Position numbers and translations under genes: made by a program
Source of the DNA: Aureobasidium sp. EXF-3400
Lineage: Eukaryota; Ascomycota; Dothideomycetes; Dothideales; Saccotheciaceae
Assembly (NCBI GenBank): GCA_024195585.1
Contig: SWBL01000075.1
Coordinates: 62,001-126,000 of the forward strand
Length of the DNA: 64,000 nucleotides
Reading direction: 5' to 3'
Notes under the pieces: generated by a model
Told to the model about the DNA's origin: nothing
The model's database searches: none
Seen by the model: the letters and a program-made list of their open reading frames with translations, nothing else
Part shown: positions 53,335 through 64,000 of the stretch, in pieces
How the letters are laid out: each line of letters begins with the position of its first letter
How positions within the stretch are numbered: the first letter of the stretch is position 1

Positions 53335-54593
53335 CTAGTTGTTGAAGCGCTTTTTGACGCGCTTGAGCAAGGTCTCTCTGGTATCAGGGCGTCCCACTGT
53401 ACCTTGTTAGTGATCGGTCTGATGAACGCAATTGCATGAATGACATACTGAAGGAAGAGTACCATGAAGCTTGGCCGTGTGAGACGCGGCATTTCAAGTC
53501 CCACTTCATGGTCAACGAGAGATGATTCCAGTAATCATCGTGCTCGTCCAGGAACTTTGGCTAGGTATGGTCCATGCAATCAAGACACATACCGTCGAAA
53601 AATTCCTGGATATCTTGAACAGCACGTGCCACAATACCTGTCCAGTCCCTGGCGCATTTTGTACAGCCCTTGCTGGATTGAGGCAGGTGAAAGTGTTTCT
53701 TGAACAACCCCAGTTGGTGACAGATGTCATTGACTGACTTGCGACCCTGCTGGTCGACGGGGTAACCCCCAGTCTTTGCGAGTGCCTGGAGATAGAGATA
53801 GACAGTATCTCCCTTACAAGCACAACTGGCCGTCATCATGTCCTGCAAGGGGGCCCAGAGCCATCTAGCGAGAACGACTCTGAGATGGCCACGAGCTCCG
53901 TTGAGTGCACCTTTGTTTCGATCAGTCGGGGAAGACGGTCTAGGTCATGTGAAACCTACCGATGATGCGAGGTGGAACGTGCAAGTCAGGGTGGTTTTCG
54001 TTCTTGTACTCCTCGATGTGGGCGTGGTTGTATACCAGATTCTTCGTGATGCTGAGAAAGCCAACTGCGTGATTGAATTGGTAGCAAGGATACAACAGCT
54101 TTGAGTTATCCGCGGTGTGGTTCTTTTCATACCACAGGCCAAACCAAGTGTCAAGATTGAAGAACTCAATCATGAAGTAACGGGTGGAAGCCACGACATC
54201 CCACAGACACTCCCAGTGGAGTTTCAGAGTGCGCGCAGTCACTTCTTGACCAAGAGCAGACGATCCCCAGCCTTCGTCTTTGCGGTAGATTGTGCAGAGG
54301 ATAACCTCGATTGCAAGTGGGTTTTGTTCGTCTAGATCGATGATGCGTTTGCCAGCCTCAGCGAAGTGGCGGGTCGTCAAGAGTCTCTTGAGGAAGTCAG
54401 ACTCGGAGTTGTCGACCAGGTACTGGCGAGTGACTTGAAAGTCGACTACAGCCTTGGTCTTGTCGCGGCCATCTTCGGCAGCCTTCTGTGTCCTGGTGTG
54501 CTGAGTGACACGGAGAATCAAGTCATGGTCGTCAACGATGGTGACAACCCTGGGGACAATGCTGTCTGAGGTCGGAGCGATGTCGATCGCCAT
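53335..54593 (-). pseudogene. BTB-like domain gene with one in-frame TAG
   Basis: Exons on the minus strand are 54593-53960, 53910-53449 and 53396-53335; both introns have good ends (GTAGGT...AAAG and GTATGT...CACTAAC...GTACAG) and the phases fit. The N-terminal half holds a BTB/POZ-like fold (KAVVDFQVTRQYLVDNSESD, RHFAEAGKRIIDL, LAIEVILCTIY). The C-terminal half is rich in Cys and Trp (GCTKCARDW, GMCLDCMDHT). A TAG at 53561-53563 interrupts it after MDHT; the same frame continues PKFLDEHDDYWNHLSL to CRVSHGQASWYSSFMGR and a basic end. Without the TAG the protein would be 385 aa, with it 327 aa. The rest is intact, so this may be a recent or polymorphic break, readthrough, or a base-calling error. 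Confidence 0.62.
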
Positions 54594-55201
54594 GGCGCTT
54601 TAGGATTATCAGTATTGAAAGGCTGAGAAAGTGGAAAGAAGGATGTAAGGATGAAGACGCACTGGTGTGGGAGGTGGTGAGAAAATTAGAGCGCAGAAAG
54701 CACGCCAGAGATTGAAAGTGACAAAGTACCAGACCGAGTGCAGGAAAACGCACACCAAGTGTCAGAAGTGAAGTGTTTGGTTCTGGCAAAGAGTGAGAGT
54801 CGAAACAGGATGGCAGACGCACGATCTCAGAAGTGACGGACTTCGAGATAATCGGTCGTGACAAAGGATAAGAGATTAACGGAAGAAATTGACCTCTTTG
54901 AACATATGAAAAGAACATTCGCTCAGCGTCTCGTCGAGTTCTCTCCGGTGAAGTAGTTGTCTGCAAAAGTGATTGCGGTCGCCGAAGACGTCTGTGTCGG
55001 TCCTCGCTGGGCGGTCCGGTTGTTTTCAAGGCTTAGTATTTTTTGCAACCACTGCAGGAGTGCGAGATTTGAACAAGATCAATGTTATCGTGTCATCATC
55101 AAAGATTGAATTGAAAAGGTTATGCTACCTGTACAGCCCCATGCCAGCAGAGCTTCTTGTGCTCAACGCCCAAACGCCATCCATGCATGACAGTTGACCG
55201 C
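54594..55201. other. Intergenic, 608 bp
   Basis: This is the promoter side of the BTB-like gene and 3' side of PRE1. No gene is seen. Confidence 0.4.
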
Positions 55202-55927
55202 TTACGGGCAAGCGACAGGCTCGTCATCCTTGTACTCCTCCTCGCGAATGCCATCCTTGGTGACAACCTTGACAGTCATGCCCTTGAAATCGATGGGCAA
55301 TCTTCTCTTGAGCTCATCTGTGCACATTCTGAGAATCTTCATGCCTTGCTCGAAGGAAATGTCGGGGTGGTGGTGCTTGTCGAGCGTTGAGAGACAGTAG
55401 TACTGTGCGTAACCGTGGGCGGCATATGGGACAGGGGCGGATGAAGCCAGGTAGTCGATCCAGTGCAGAGTGGGCTTGTCGTTGATTGTATCGTAGCCAC
55501 CAAGCAGAAGGTTAACAGTGTATGGACGTCTTGATCTAAGGGCCTTTGCGAGCTCTGTGCGGATGAATGAAGCAGTGGCTGACGGGTTGAGCTCGATGTC
55601 GTTGCGCATGCCGTAGAGCTGGACGTTTGCCTGGACGTATTCGGCGAATTGAACTGCAGGCGATGGGTTAGAAGGGGAAGGTGGCAGGATGGAGAGAGGT
55701 GGAGTGGTGACATACTGGTGTCGCCAGCCTCGCCGGTCAGGGCCATCAGGATGTGCTTGCTCAGCGGGCGGGTCTTGTCGTCCGAGGCCTTGAGGACGGT
55801 TGCGCCGCGCATGGCCGCCTTGGAAGCGGCGATGATGGTGAAGTCCTTGCCAGTGATGCCGAGTAGCACGTCCCTGTCATGGTGTTAGTGTCGAGTGACG
55901 AATAGAGAACATAACATGTACTCACAT
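55202..55927 (-). CDS. PRE1: Proteasome subunit beta type 4 (PRE1/PSMB2), start codon split by an intron
   Basis: This is a structural beta subunit of the 20S proteasome. Exons on the minus strand are 55927-55926 (only the A and T of the start codon), 55873-55716 and 55653-55202, giving 203 aa. The first intron (GTGAGT...ACTAACA...GACAG) joins AT to G, making ATG-GAC and the family N-terminus MDVLLGITGKDFTII. Conserved blocks follow: ASKAAMRGATVLKASDDKTR, LTGEAGDT joined to QFAEYVQANVQLYGMRND, RSRRPYTVNLLLGGYD, SSAPVPYAAHGYAQYYCLS and LPIDFKGMTVKVVTKDGI. The length and motifs match the orthologues, so the split start is well supported. It is divergent from UTP13 with 281 bp between start codons. 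Confidence 0.94.
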
Positions 55928-56208
55928 GATGAATGTAGTATGAGAGTCTTTTTGATGGAGCGGTCTGATTGTTGTATGCGAGAGCGACTTCAAGCTTCCA
56001 GCCAGGTCGAAGCTCTTGGACGAGCGAGCGCCGGCGGGCGATGATGCGCTGTCGGTGCTTTGACCTCCGACATTGCGCTTGGCACCGCCGGCTTTTTGGT
56101 TTGCTTCCTCCGCATTATCAGCAACTTTTTGCGATCAAGGTCAATTCTTTTTTTTTTGGTCCCTCGATAATTCGACTAGAGTCTGTCTGACTCTTTTCTG
56201 GATCCAAC
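55928..56208. promoter_or_regulatory. Bidirectional PRE1/UTP13 promoter
   Basis: 281 bp serve two essential genes. A poly-T tract of about 11 bases at 56148-56158 precedes UTP13, typical of nucleosome-poor fungal promoters. I do not see the yeast proteasome element GGTGGCAAA. Confidence 0.55.
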
Positions 56209-59063
56209 ATGGCATACAAGGCCGAATACAAGACCACTTTCGAGCCTGGACGTGTCATTCAGCCCATCTATACTGGAGGAAGTGTCGCCCTCAGCCAGGA
56301 TGGTCGCATTCTCGCATCGTGCTTGGGAGAGGATGCTCTGCTGAGTGATCTTGCTACCGGTGAACACCTGGCTAGAATCGAAGGTGTAAGTTGTACTGCC
56401 GGGCTCTCTCAGCGTGGCACTGACGAGTTGACACAAGACTTTTGCAGGACGGTGAATCCATTACCACTCTTGCCATGACCCCCGATGCGAAATACCTGGT
56501 CCTGTGTTCGCGAAACCTCTCCATGCGCATCTTCTCCCTGAGGACATCACCTACCGCCGATCGATCCATAGATGCCACTCTGCTCAGGACGCTCAAGCCG
56601 CATACCGCTCCAGTCGTTGTCGCAGCAGTCGATCCTACCTCTACTCTCCTGGCAACTGGCGGTGCTGATGGTATTGTCAAAGTCTGGGACATCAAGGGAG
56701 GCTTCACAACACACACTTTCCACGGCCACAGCGGCATCATCTCTGCCCTTCATTTCTTCCACGTCGACACATCAGCAACCCCCGCCGAGAACAAGTCGCG
56801 CAAGAGAAAGAGCAGGTCGGGCGATGAGGATGCTGCCGATGCAACTGCTGGTTACCGTCTAGCATCAGGAGGCGAAGATGGAAAAGTCAGGATTTGGGAT
56901 CTCCACAAGCGCAAGCCTGTTGCCACTCTGGACTCGCATGTTTCGGTTGTTCGCAGTCTGGACTTCTCCTCTGAGCGTCAACTTCTTTTGTCTGCCAGCA
57001 GAGATAAGACCGTCATCACTTGGGATGCAAAGACATGGCAGTCCAAGTTGACTGCGCCCATTCTGGAGACTGTCGAAAGAGCTGGCTTTGTCGCAAACGG
57101 CGACTTCTTCTTTACTGGTGGAGAGAATGCAAGAGTTCGTATTTGGGACATGGCTGGCCACGAGAGGACAGAAGAGCAGGAGCCTGGAGTTGAGACTGAG
57201 GCCATTCTGGACATTATCCACCATTCCAGTCTCCCTTTCTTGCTCTCTGTTCACGTCGATCAAACCTTGGTTCTGCACTCGCTGGAGCCGCTCATTCAGA
57301 CAAATGTGGATGTCACAATTCCTCCGCTACCCATCATCCGCCGTATCTCTGGTACGCATGACGAAATCATTGACATGGCCTACGTAGGCACAGACAACTC
57401 GATGCTTGCCCTGGCTACCAACTTGGAAGATATTCGCCTGATCACTCTCAACACTGAAAGCAAGAACGAAGGTTCGAGCATTGCAGATGCCGCTTACTTC
57501 GGTGCCGACGTAGCTCTTCTCAAAGGTCATACCGATATCATCATCACAATTGACACAGACTGGTCAGGCCACTGGCTCGCAACCGGTGCCAAAGACAACA
57601 CTGCGAAGCTCTGGCGTCTGGATCCTGCAAACAACTCGTATACTTGCTACGCTACCTTCACTGGCCATGCTGAGTCTATCAGTGCTGTTGCTCTTCCTCA
57701 TGCCATCCCCGTCGTTGGCTCAAACGCTCACAGCAAGCCCCTTGAGCACCCGCCGACATACCTTATTACCGGCAGTCAAGACAAGACCATCAAGCGCTGG
57801 GATATTACCTCGGCCAAGTCAGGATTGGAGGCGAAGGCTGTTCGTGCAACCTATACACGCAAGGCTCATGACAAGGATATCAACGCTATTGACACATCTT
57901 ACTCTCAACAAGGTACTCTTTTCGCTTCTGCTTCTCAGGACCGTACAGTAAAGATCTGGGACTTGGAGACTGGTGAGTCTGTTGGTGTGCTTCGTGGTCA
58001 CAAGCGTGGTGTCTGGTCTGTAGCGTTCGCTCCTCCCGGTACGCCAGCCATTGCAGGCGATTCTGGATCTAGCAGCGGGACAAGAGGCATGGCTGTCACT
58101 GGAAGTGGTGATAAGACTGTCAAGATCTGGAGCTTGAACGACTACTCATGTTTGAGAACGTTTGAAGGCCACACCAACAGTATCCTGAAAGTCATCTGGC
58201 TTCCTGTTTCCAAGAACCCAGGAAAGCGTGGCGAACGTAACTTGCAAGTTGCCAGTGCTGCAGGTGACGGTCTTGTCAAGGTTTGGGATGCTCAGAGCGG
58301 TGAATGCGCTGCTACTCTCGACAACCACATTGACAGAGTTTGGGCTTTGGCTGTCAAGTCTAACCGATCTGGAACTGCCAAGGCCACCACAACAGAGGAC
58401 GACGATGAGGTACCTGAACCTCCTGTTGAGCTCATCTCTGGTTCTGCAGATGCCACTCTTACATTCTGGACCGACACTACTTTGATGACATCGCAAGCTT
58501 CGGCGTCCCGTGCTACGGCTCGTGTGGAGCAAGACCAGGAGTTGCAAAATCACATCCACGCCAAGAACTACCGTGAAGCCATCGTGTTAGCTCTCCAACT
58601 CAACCATCCTAAGCGTCTACTCGATCTCTTCACTCGTGTTCTTGAGTCAGAAGACAAGGACGAAGACAGTTTGACTGGTGCGAAGGGCGTTGACGAGGTC
58701 TTGGGTTCCTTGTCAGAAGAGCAGCTCTGGAAGCTCCTGCTCAGATGCCGCGACTGGAACGCCAACGCTCGTACAGCACATGTCAGTCAACGCATCCTCT
58801 ACGCGCTCTTCCGCTTGTACCCCAAGGAGAAGTTCGTCCAGCTCAGGCGAAAGAGGGCACCAAAACCTCCAGTGGCTGACGAAGATGAATTGGCCCAAGG
58901 TATGGGTGCACTCGAGGTCAAGGACAAGGTCCAGAAGAACGAGAACGTCAAAGATGTATTGGAGGGTCTCAAGGCATACACTGAACGACACTACGGGCGT
59001 CTGGAAAAGATGGCAGAGGAGAGATGGGTCTTGCTCTGGACTCTGCAGCAGATGGATTCATGA
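56209..59063 (+). CDS. UTP13: U3 snoRNP / small-subunit processome WD40 protein UTP13
   Basis: This nucleolar factor is needed for 18S rRNA maturation. Exons are 56209-56385 and 56448-59063, giving 930 aa; the intron (GTAAGT...TTGCAG) is in phase. About 12 WD40 repeats form a two-propeller body; examples are ADGIVKVWDIKGG, GEDGKVRIWDLHKRK, SRDKTVITWDAKTW, ENARVRIWDMAGHE, SQDRTVKIWDLETGES and SGDKTVKIWSLND. The last ~170 residues form the UTP13-specific helical domain: ELQNHIHAKNYREAIVLALQ, LNHPKRLLDLFTRVLE and LWKLLLRCRDWNANARTAHV, then LEGLKAYTERHYGRLEKM. This C-terminal domain and the order of repeats separate it from UTP12 and other WD40 processome proteins. Confidence 0.93.
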
Positions 59064-59494
59064 TTGACTTGTGTTTTTATCTTCTGCAAGGTGTTTGGAG
59101 TTCAGGGCATATCTAGGATATCATGCATCGTAGGGGAGTATTCAATGTCAAAAGCAATCTTTCTTCTACTACCAATGTTATTCATGTTGTCAAAGCTAAA
59201 ATGTCACAAAGTATTCGAAGGGTCGTGCCCAAGTACCATGGCGTCAGTGAAGTACTGGTGGCTTCCTAGCGAGAAACGATTATCTTGGGCTCTTTGTGAC
59301 TAAAGCCCTGCTTTCCTTTGACGTTGTGTGTTGTGACAGCCAGCAAACGGAAGGTTCTCATCTGTTTGAAGCAAGCGCTACAACACTTCGTCGGCGTTAG
59401 CTCCTTCCAGAAACAACACAACAACTCCCGGCTCACTTAGAGGCGTCAAAGCTGCGCTTCTGCGAGCGCGTCTTCTTCTCTCACAACCATCAAC
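59064..59494. other. Intergenic, 431 bp
   Basis: Between two plus-strand genes. No gene is seen; a Cys/Phe-rich short frame after the UTP13 stop has no conserved character. Confidence 0.4.
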
Positions 59495-61025
59495 ATGTCG
59501 CACGACCTTCACAAGATCGTTGGCCACCGCTTTGATGGTCATCACATGGTCACCACCAATCCTTTCAGTCTACCCACGCGTCCAATTTCTCAATGGGACG
59601 ACACTGCCGATCGTACCAGTGAGCAGCTCCATGAGTCTGCCATGTACCAGCTCGGCCTCGTGAATATCTCGAGCACCTCTACTTCCACTTCTGGCTCATC
59701 CAAGTCGCGTGCTGGCTATACCTCTAATCCGTTCGAGGCTATGCACCAGAAGTGGGAAGAGCGTGGCTGGCTTATCCAGAAGCACGAGCGTCGCCTCAAG
59801 GACAGCAATGAGTTGCTATCCAAGATGTGGTGTCGTCTCGATCCCTATGGCCGTGTGCTCGAGCTTCTGGACAACAACATCACTGTTCGCCGCCACGCTG
59901 AACGACACGCTGAGCCTGCATTCAGCGACAACGCCTCCATGCAGGAGCTCTTCTATCGACTTGCTGCATACGACTACCTCTACACCATTGACCCGGGCTT
60001 TGCTATGCCACCACCTGCTCCCCAGGCAGATCCTGCACTGATCGAGAAGCGTCTCAACAGTCTGGCTAGTACTGTCAAGATTCAAAGTGGTCTGCTGCAA
60101 GAGAAGAACGACACGATTGAGAAGCTACGCACTCAGCTCGAGACCCAGCGTCGATCTCACTTCCAACAGCTCAGTGCGCATCAGAAGGACAAGGACGATT
60201 CCCTGAATCGTCTGGAGAAGCAACTGCAGAAGGCCAGCACCAAAATCTCACGCCTTCACAGCGCCGCTCAGGCGCCACCCAAGTCAAAGCCTCTCGCAGT
60301 GCCTCGTGCCCTACGCCCGCGTCCTCCCCATGCCCCAGCTGCGAAGGCTTCTGAAGCCAAAACTCCTGTTGTAAAGGTAGGTCAACCATGAGTTGATGCT
60401 GGGCGGCACTGATCAATCACAGCTTCCGGAAACTGCATTCGGTGGTGCCCCCGAGAACCACACCTCCCTGACCTTCGAAGGATTCTCTGAGCACAATACC
60501 TTCAACCCCGATCGTCTTTTGATGTTGACTGCGGTTAATCCTCCAGACGAGCACGCCTCTTCATTGATCGAAGAGGACTTCGATGTCGGTCCCCTTTCTT
60601 CTGGGGCAAACTGTGCTCCTCTTGGGGCCCCGAAGAGACGCTATGACTCTGCTATGCAGAGTTCACGCAGTAGTCAGGCTCCTACTCCGATGTCCTTCCA
60701 CTGGTCGTCTAACGGTGACGTTCCCAAGTATGAGGAGCACGTTTCCTCCAAGAGAGATGTCTCCTTCCTCGATTACGACGACCCAGAGGACAAGCCTGAG
60801 GAGAACCCCAAAGATTTCAAGCGCATGAGGTCTGGTGTTCTCACCCCTCCATTGCCTGAAGACCTTGTCATGGCGTCCACCGATGGGTCCGGTGGTGGAG
60901 TTCTTGTCAAAGATGAGGCTGATCTGGAGATGGGTGAGATCAAAGAAGGTGGTGATGGCAACAAGTTCGCCTACGAGGATCTAGATGAGATGATCAGTCA
61001 GGCTCAGAAGGAAGCTATGAAGTAG
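59495..61025 (+). CDS. Coiled-coil protein of unknown function, two exons
   Basis: Exons are 59495-60376 and 60423-61025, giving 494 aa; the 46-bp intron (GTAGGT...CACAG) is in phase. The N-terminal ~155 residues look folded (RPISQWDDTADRTSEQLHES, AMHQKWEERGWLIQKHERRL, SKMWCRLDPYGRVLELLDNN). A coiled coil spans about residues 185-260 (KRLNSLASTVKIQSGLLQEK, then KDKDDSLNRLEKQLQKASTK). A basic Pro-rich patch follows (PRALRPRPPHAP). The second half is acidic and disordered with GAPKRRYDSA and KDFKRMRSGVLTPPLPED, which resemble nuclear localisation or phosphorylation sites. No family is recognised; a nuclear role is a guess. Confidence 0.78.
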
Positions 61026-61457
61026 AGGGTGGTATGAGTCTGTGGCTAGTGAGCCCACATTCCGGCACAGTTCTAGCTAGCATTGTATGTTTACGGATGC
61101 GCTCACCTGCGGGTTTGCTCTAGTGATATATTTAAGTACAATGCTCTAAGCTTATGCACTTCCCAACTGTTCGCATCCGAGAAACTTCACTGGTGAGAAC
61201 TAACTGTCGAAATACTAACACCTTCTTCTAGCTTCCTTAAATGATTTAACAGATTATTTTGTGTACTCACAATGGCATAGGACCACAGGCAGAAGGATGG
61301 GATGTCAATTATGGATACGGGCAGGGTCATACATACAACATTCAACTGACGGACAGGCAAGTCGAACCGAAGCGCGCGATGTTCGTGTACCATCGCGTAT
61401 CCTAACGTCTTATTCGTGACAATCGCAAGTATACAACGCGACTGTTGATCATGCATC
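61026..61457. promoter_or_regulatory. Upstream region of the telomerase gene
   Basis: 432 bp without a gene. I find no defined motif. Confidence 0.35.
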
Positions 61458-64000
61458 ATGAAACGAAAGAGAGGCAAGAAAGACGCCTCTAAAACTGTCA
61501 AACGGACCAAGATCAGCAGTGATAGCATCAGTCGCAACCCTCAACCTACTCCTACCATCCTCCGGCTATACTATCCTCAAGTCTTGACGTTACGAGAATA
61601 TCTCCTACAAGCCAAGACATCTAAAAACAAGAGACGGTCGATTGCTAGCTATGGGCATGATACAGCGAAATGTTCTCAAGAAACCAATTCCGAGCTGATC
61701 AAACTCCTGGATACCATTCTTGTTGGCTGCCACGATGTGAAAAAAGAAGAGCATGATACTGTCGACTACCAGAACGACCTCAGCATATTCTCAACGCAAG
61801 CATCTGGTTCTACAGCCAAATCAAGTGGTTCACAGGCACATCTTTCCTTTGCCGAAATTGTGGAGTTCGTTGTCTGGCGGCTCTTCCGTCAACATACTTC
61901 CGGCCATCGTCCACCTCACGTCCTTTGCCATGGGTACTACCATGACGGTCTTGGAGATGTGAGGATTTTGACGAGAGCGAACGTGGACGCCAACTGTCAA
62001 GCTGCCGCACCGGATCGAAATGAGCATGTCGATAGATTGAAGGGAAATGCTTGGGCCGGCTTGACGAAGTTGGTTGGTTATAACGGTGTTGTCACACTGA
62101 TCCAGCTTTTGCAAAACTGCGGCATGTTCATGCCTCTTGGGGGCGGAAGAGACAACTTCATGCAGATCAGTGGCGTGGATCTCTCTGAGCTGCAGACTGT
62201 TGACAAGAACCATCCCACAGGTGGCCCAAGGCCAGACAGTGGTACAAATTTGGTGGCCTCCGATGCCATCAAGGTTGATAGTCAAACCAGGCACGAGCTC
62301 AACACTCTCAACACGATCCGCTTTGTGCGACACCGTATTCTGTACAGAAAGCCTGACATGAATGCGCATGGAGGAGCATATTTTGGTCTCCCACACATCC
62401 GTATGTTTCACGAACTCCACAGATCATATTCACATCTGACGTGTGACAGATATATTGAATCGCATCGGAAATTACGAAGAGGCAGACAAGAACGCTCACC
62501 TGCTGAAGTACATATTTCCACGGCAGTTTAGACTCCACAATGTCTTCACTCATGCAGTTAATACGAAGAACTCAGCACAACCCTTCAAGGACTATACCCT
62601 CCGCGAGCAGGAGATAAGATCCGCCTACCGAAACAAGCAGCGATCCCTGCCGAAGCGATTACGTGAAGAATGTGAGGCTTTAGTTGGCCATCTCCGCACC
62701 CGGCATGAGAGATGTGCTTACTCGGCACTATTGCAGTATTACTGTCCTGATCCACCAATACAAGATAACAATGCAGATGGCGGAGACCATAACATCATGC
62801 GAATGGCCACATCCTCTTCTCAGGTATCTGCGTTTTGCAGATCTGTGATAGCCAAGGTGTTTCCGAGCAGACTCTGGGGCGAAGGAGAGGGTAGAATCGC
62901 GAACAAAGCGCATATCATGCATCAGGTCGATCGTTTTGTCAGACTGGGCCGATATGAAAGCCTGATGCTGCATGAAGTGGCTCAAGGCATAAAGGTATGA
63001 GAAGCAGAGGTTCAGTCAGCCCAACACTGACGACCAAACAGATCTCAAACGTTACCTGGCTCAAACCACCAAACGAATCGACAGGCAGCAAGATGTCAGC
63101 TTCTGACTTCGCAAAACGGAAAGAAATATTTGCTGAGCTTCTCTACTATCTCTTCGACTCATTCCTCATCCCCCTCATCAGCAACATCTTCTATGTTACT
63201 GAATCTTCCACTTTCAGGAATCGCCTCTTGTACTTCCGTCACGATACATGGCAGAAGTTGTCAGAGCCGGCTCTGGCTAGCTTGAGAAAGTCTATGTTCG
63301 AAGAAGTCAGTCAGAGAAGGGTGAAAAAGACACTCTCAAACATGTCGATCGGCACTGGCCGTGTGCGATTACTACCCAAGGAATCAGGTCTTCGGCCTAT
63401 CATCAACTTGAAGCGAAGAGTATTGTCGAAGAGGAATGGTAGGTTGGTACTCGGTAAGAGTGTCAACAAGATCTTGACACCAGCATTTCACGTCTTGAAT
63501 CTAGAAAAGGTATGTTTCATGTTGTCAACTCGAACCTGTTTACCTGACGAGATGCAGTCAATTGCACCAGAAAGGCTTGGTTCATCAATGTTCTCCTCAG
63601 ATGAAATATACCAGCGCTTGCATCGCTTCCGGAACCACCTGCAAGAGACCGGGAAGGCCAATAAACCACTGTACTTTGCGAAGGTTGACGTGCAGTCTTG
63701 CTTTGATAGCATACCTCAAAAGCCACTTCTGAGATTGTTGAATGCCTTGATCAGTACAGAAGGATACACAATCACAAGGTATGCACAGGCCAAAGCTCTA
63801 GGGGACTTTGGGTCTTCCGAAGACCAGCCAAAAATTGTTCCGAAAGCTTCCTGGAAGTTTAAAGGCAAGGCACGAACCACTGATCAGAACGGGATGTTCT
63901 CCGACCATGCCCAACAAGAAGCAGAGGCTGCGTTGGGCACTGTCTTTGTGGACCTTGAGGGTAAGACACACAGGAGCCGTGCTGGAATCCTTGCGTTACT
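61458..64000 (+). CDS. Telomerase reverse transcriptase (TERT), 3' end outside the window
   Basis: Exons are 61458-62400, 62450-62994, 63042-63509 and 63558 to beyond 64000, about 799 codons so far; introns 1-3 keep frame. It starts MKRKRGKKDASK, a basic N-terminus. The TEN/RNA-binding half includes LTKLVGYNGVVTLIQLLQNC and the HILNRIGNYEEADKNAHLLK/IFPRQFRLHNVF region, conserved in fungal TERTs. The T motif is FYVTE (residues ~546-550) followed by FRHDTWQKL. Motif 1/2 is GRVRLLPKESGLRPI (~602-616). Motif A is LYFAKVDVQSCFDSIP with catalytic Asp696. The frame stays open to the window edge with FVDLEGKTHRSRAGILALL, leading to the expected motif B region. A possible donor at 63961 was not used because the following codons look like TERT. 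Catalytic motifs B, C and D lie outside. Confidence 0.93.

Noticed and set aside
53561..53592. 32-bp candidate intron GTATGT...CCTAG that would remove the TAG in the BTB-like gene
   Set aside because: It is shorter than any other intron here and its removal shifts the following conserved frame.
63961..64000. Possible intron start (G|GTAAGAC) near the window end
   Set aside because: Reading through gives sequence that fits TERT between motifs A and B, and the frame stays open, so the donor was not used.

Overview
The window is nuclear DNA of a filamentous ascomycete. The evidence is short introns (mostly 44-60 bp, GTAAGT/GTATGT donors, CTAAC-type branch sites just before the acceptor), dense genes on both strands, and ascomycete families such as an RTA1 protein, a fungal amidase, an eqolisin-like secreted protein and a PHS-type transporter. 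Moderate GC and intron style would fit a dothideomycete, but that placement is inference. I place about 26 genes or gene relics with a readable structure; exon borders were set by eye from splice motifs and checked for reading-frame continuity.

Layout. 1-3.4 kb: 3' part of a Ser/Ala repeat protein. 4.3-11.5 kb: housekeeping block with a mitochondrial-type NADH kinase, a PlsC-like acyltransferase, the ribosome assembly factor RPF1 and glycyl-tRNA synthetase (GRS1) with two in-frame start codons. 12-27 kb: accessory metabolic genes (fatty acid hydroxylase/sterol desaturase family, old-yellow-enzyme-like oxidoreductase, eqolisin-like secreted protein, DUF3445 haem oxidative N-demethylase-like protein with a GC-AG intron, amidase, MFS transporter, alpha/beta hydrolase) and two relics. 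The amidase and the MFS transporter are divergent, and their shared 688-bp promoter is packed with GATA-factor motifs, which suggests a nitrogen-regulated amide uptake and use pair.

27.6-39.5 kb: conserved proteins of unknown role, a CDC123-like ATP-grasp protein, an RTA1-family membrane protein, a membrane/coiled-coil protein, a REX1-like RNA exonuclease and a PHS-family phosphate/glycerophosphodiester transporter. 39.5-43.2 kb has no convincing gene. 43.2-48.4 kb holds two long decayed reading frames, interrupted by stop codons and frameshifts although some splice sites are still good. 48.9-64 kb: a small conserved three-exon protein, a COG0523 metal-chaperone GTPase, a coiled-coil protein, a BTB-like gene with one internal TAG, the divergent pair PRE1 (proteasome beta 4) and UTP13 (SSU processome), a coiled-coil protein of unknown role, and the first ~800 codons of telomerase reverse transcriptase, cut by the window end.

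The most unusual pattern is that five loci keep long protein-like frames interrupted by TAG/TAA/TGA exactly where CAG/CAA/CGA would restore a continuous protein. This is the signature expected from C-to-T mutation such as RIP. The housekeeping genes in the same window are clean.
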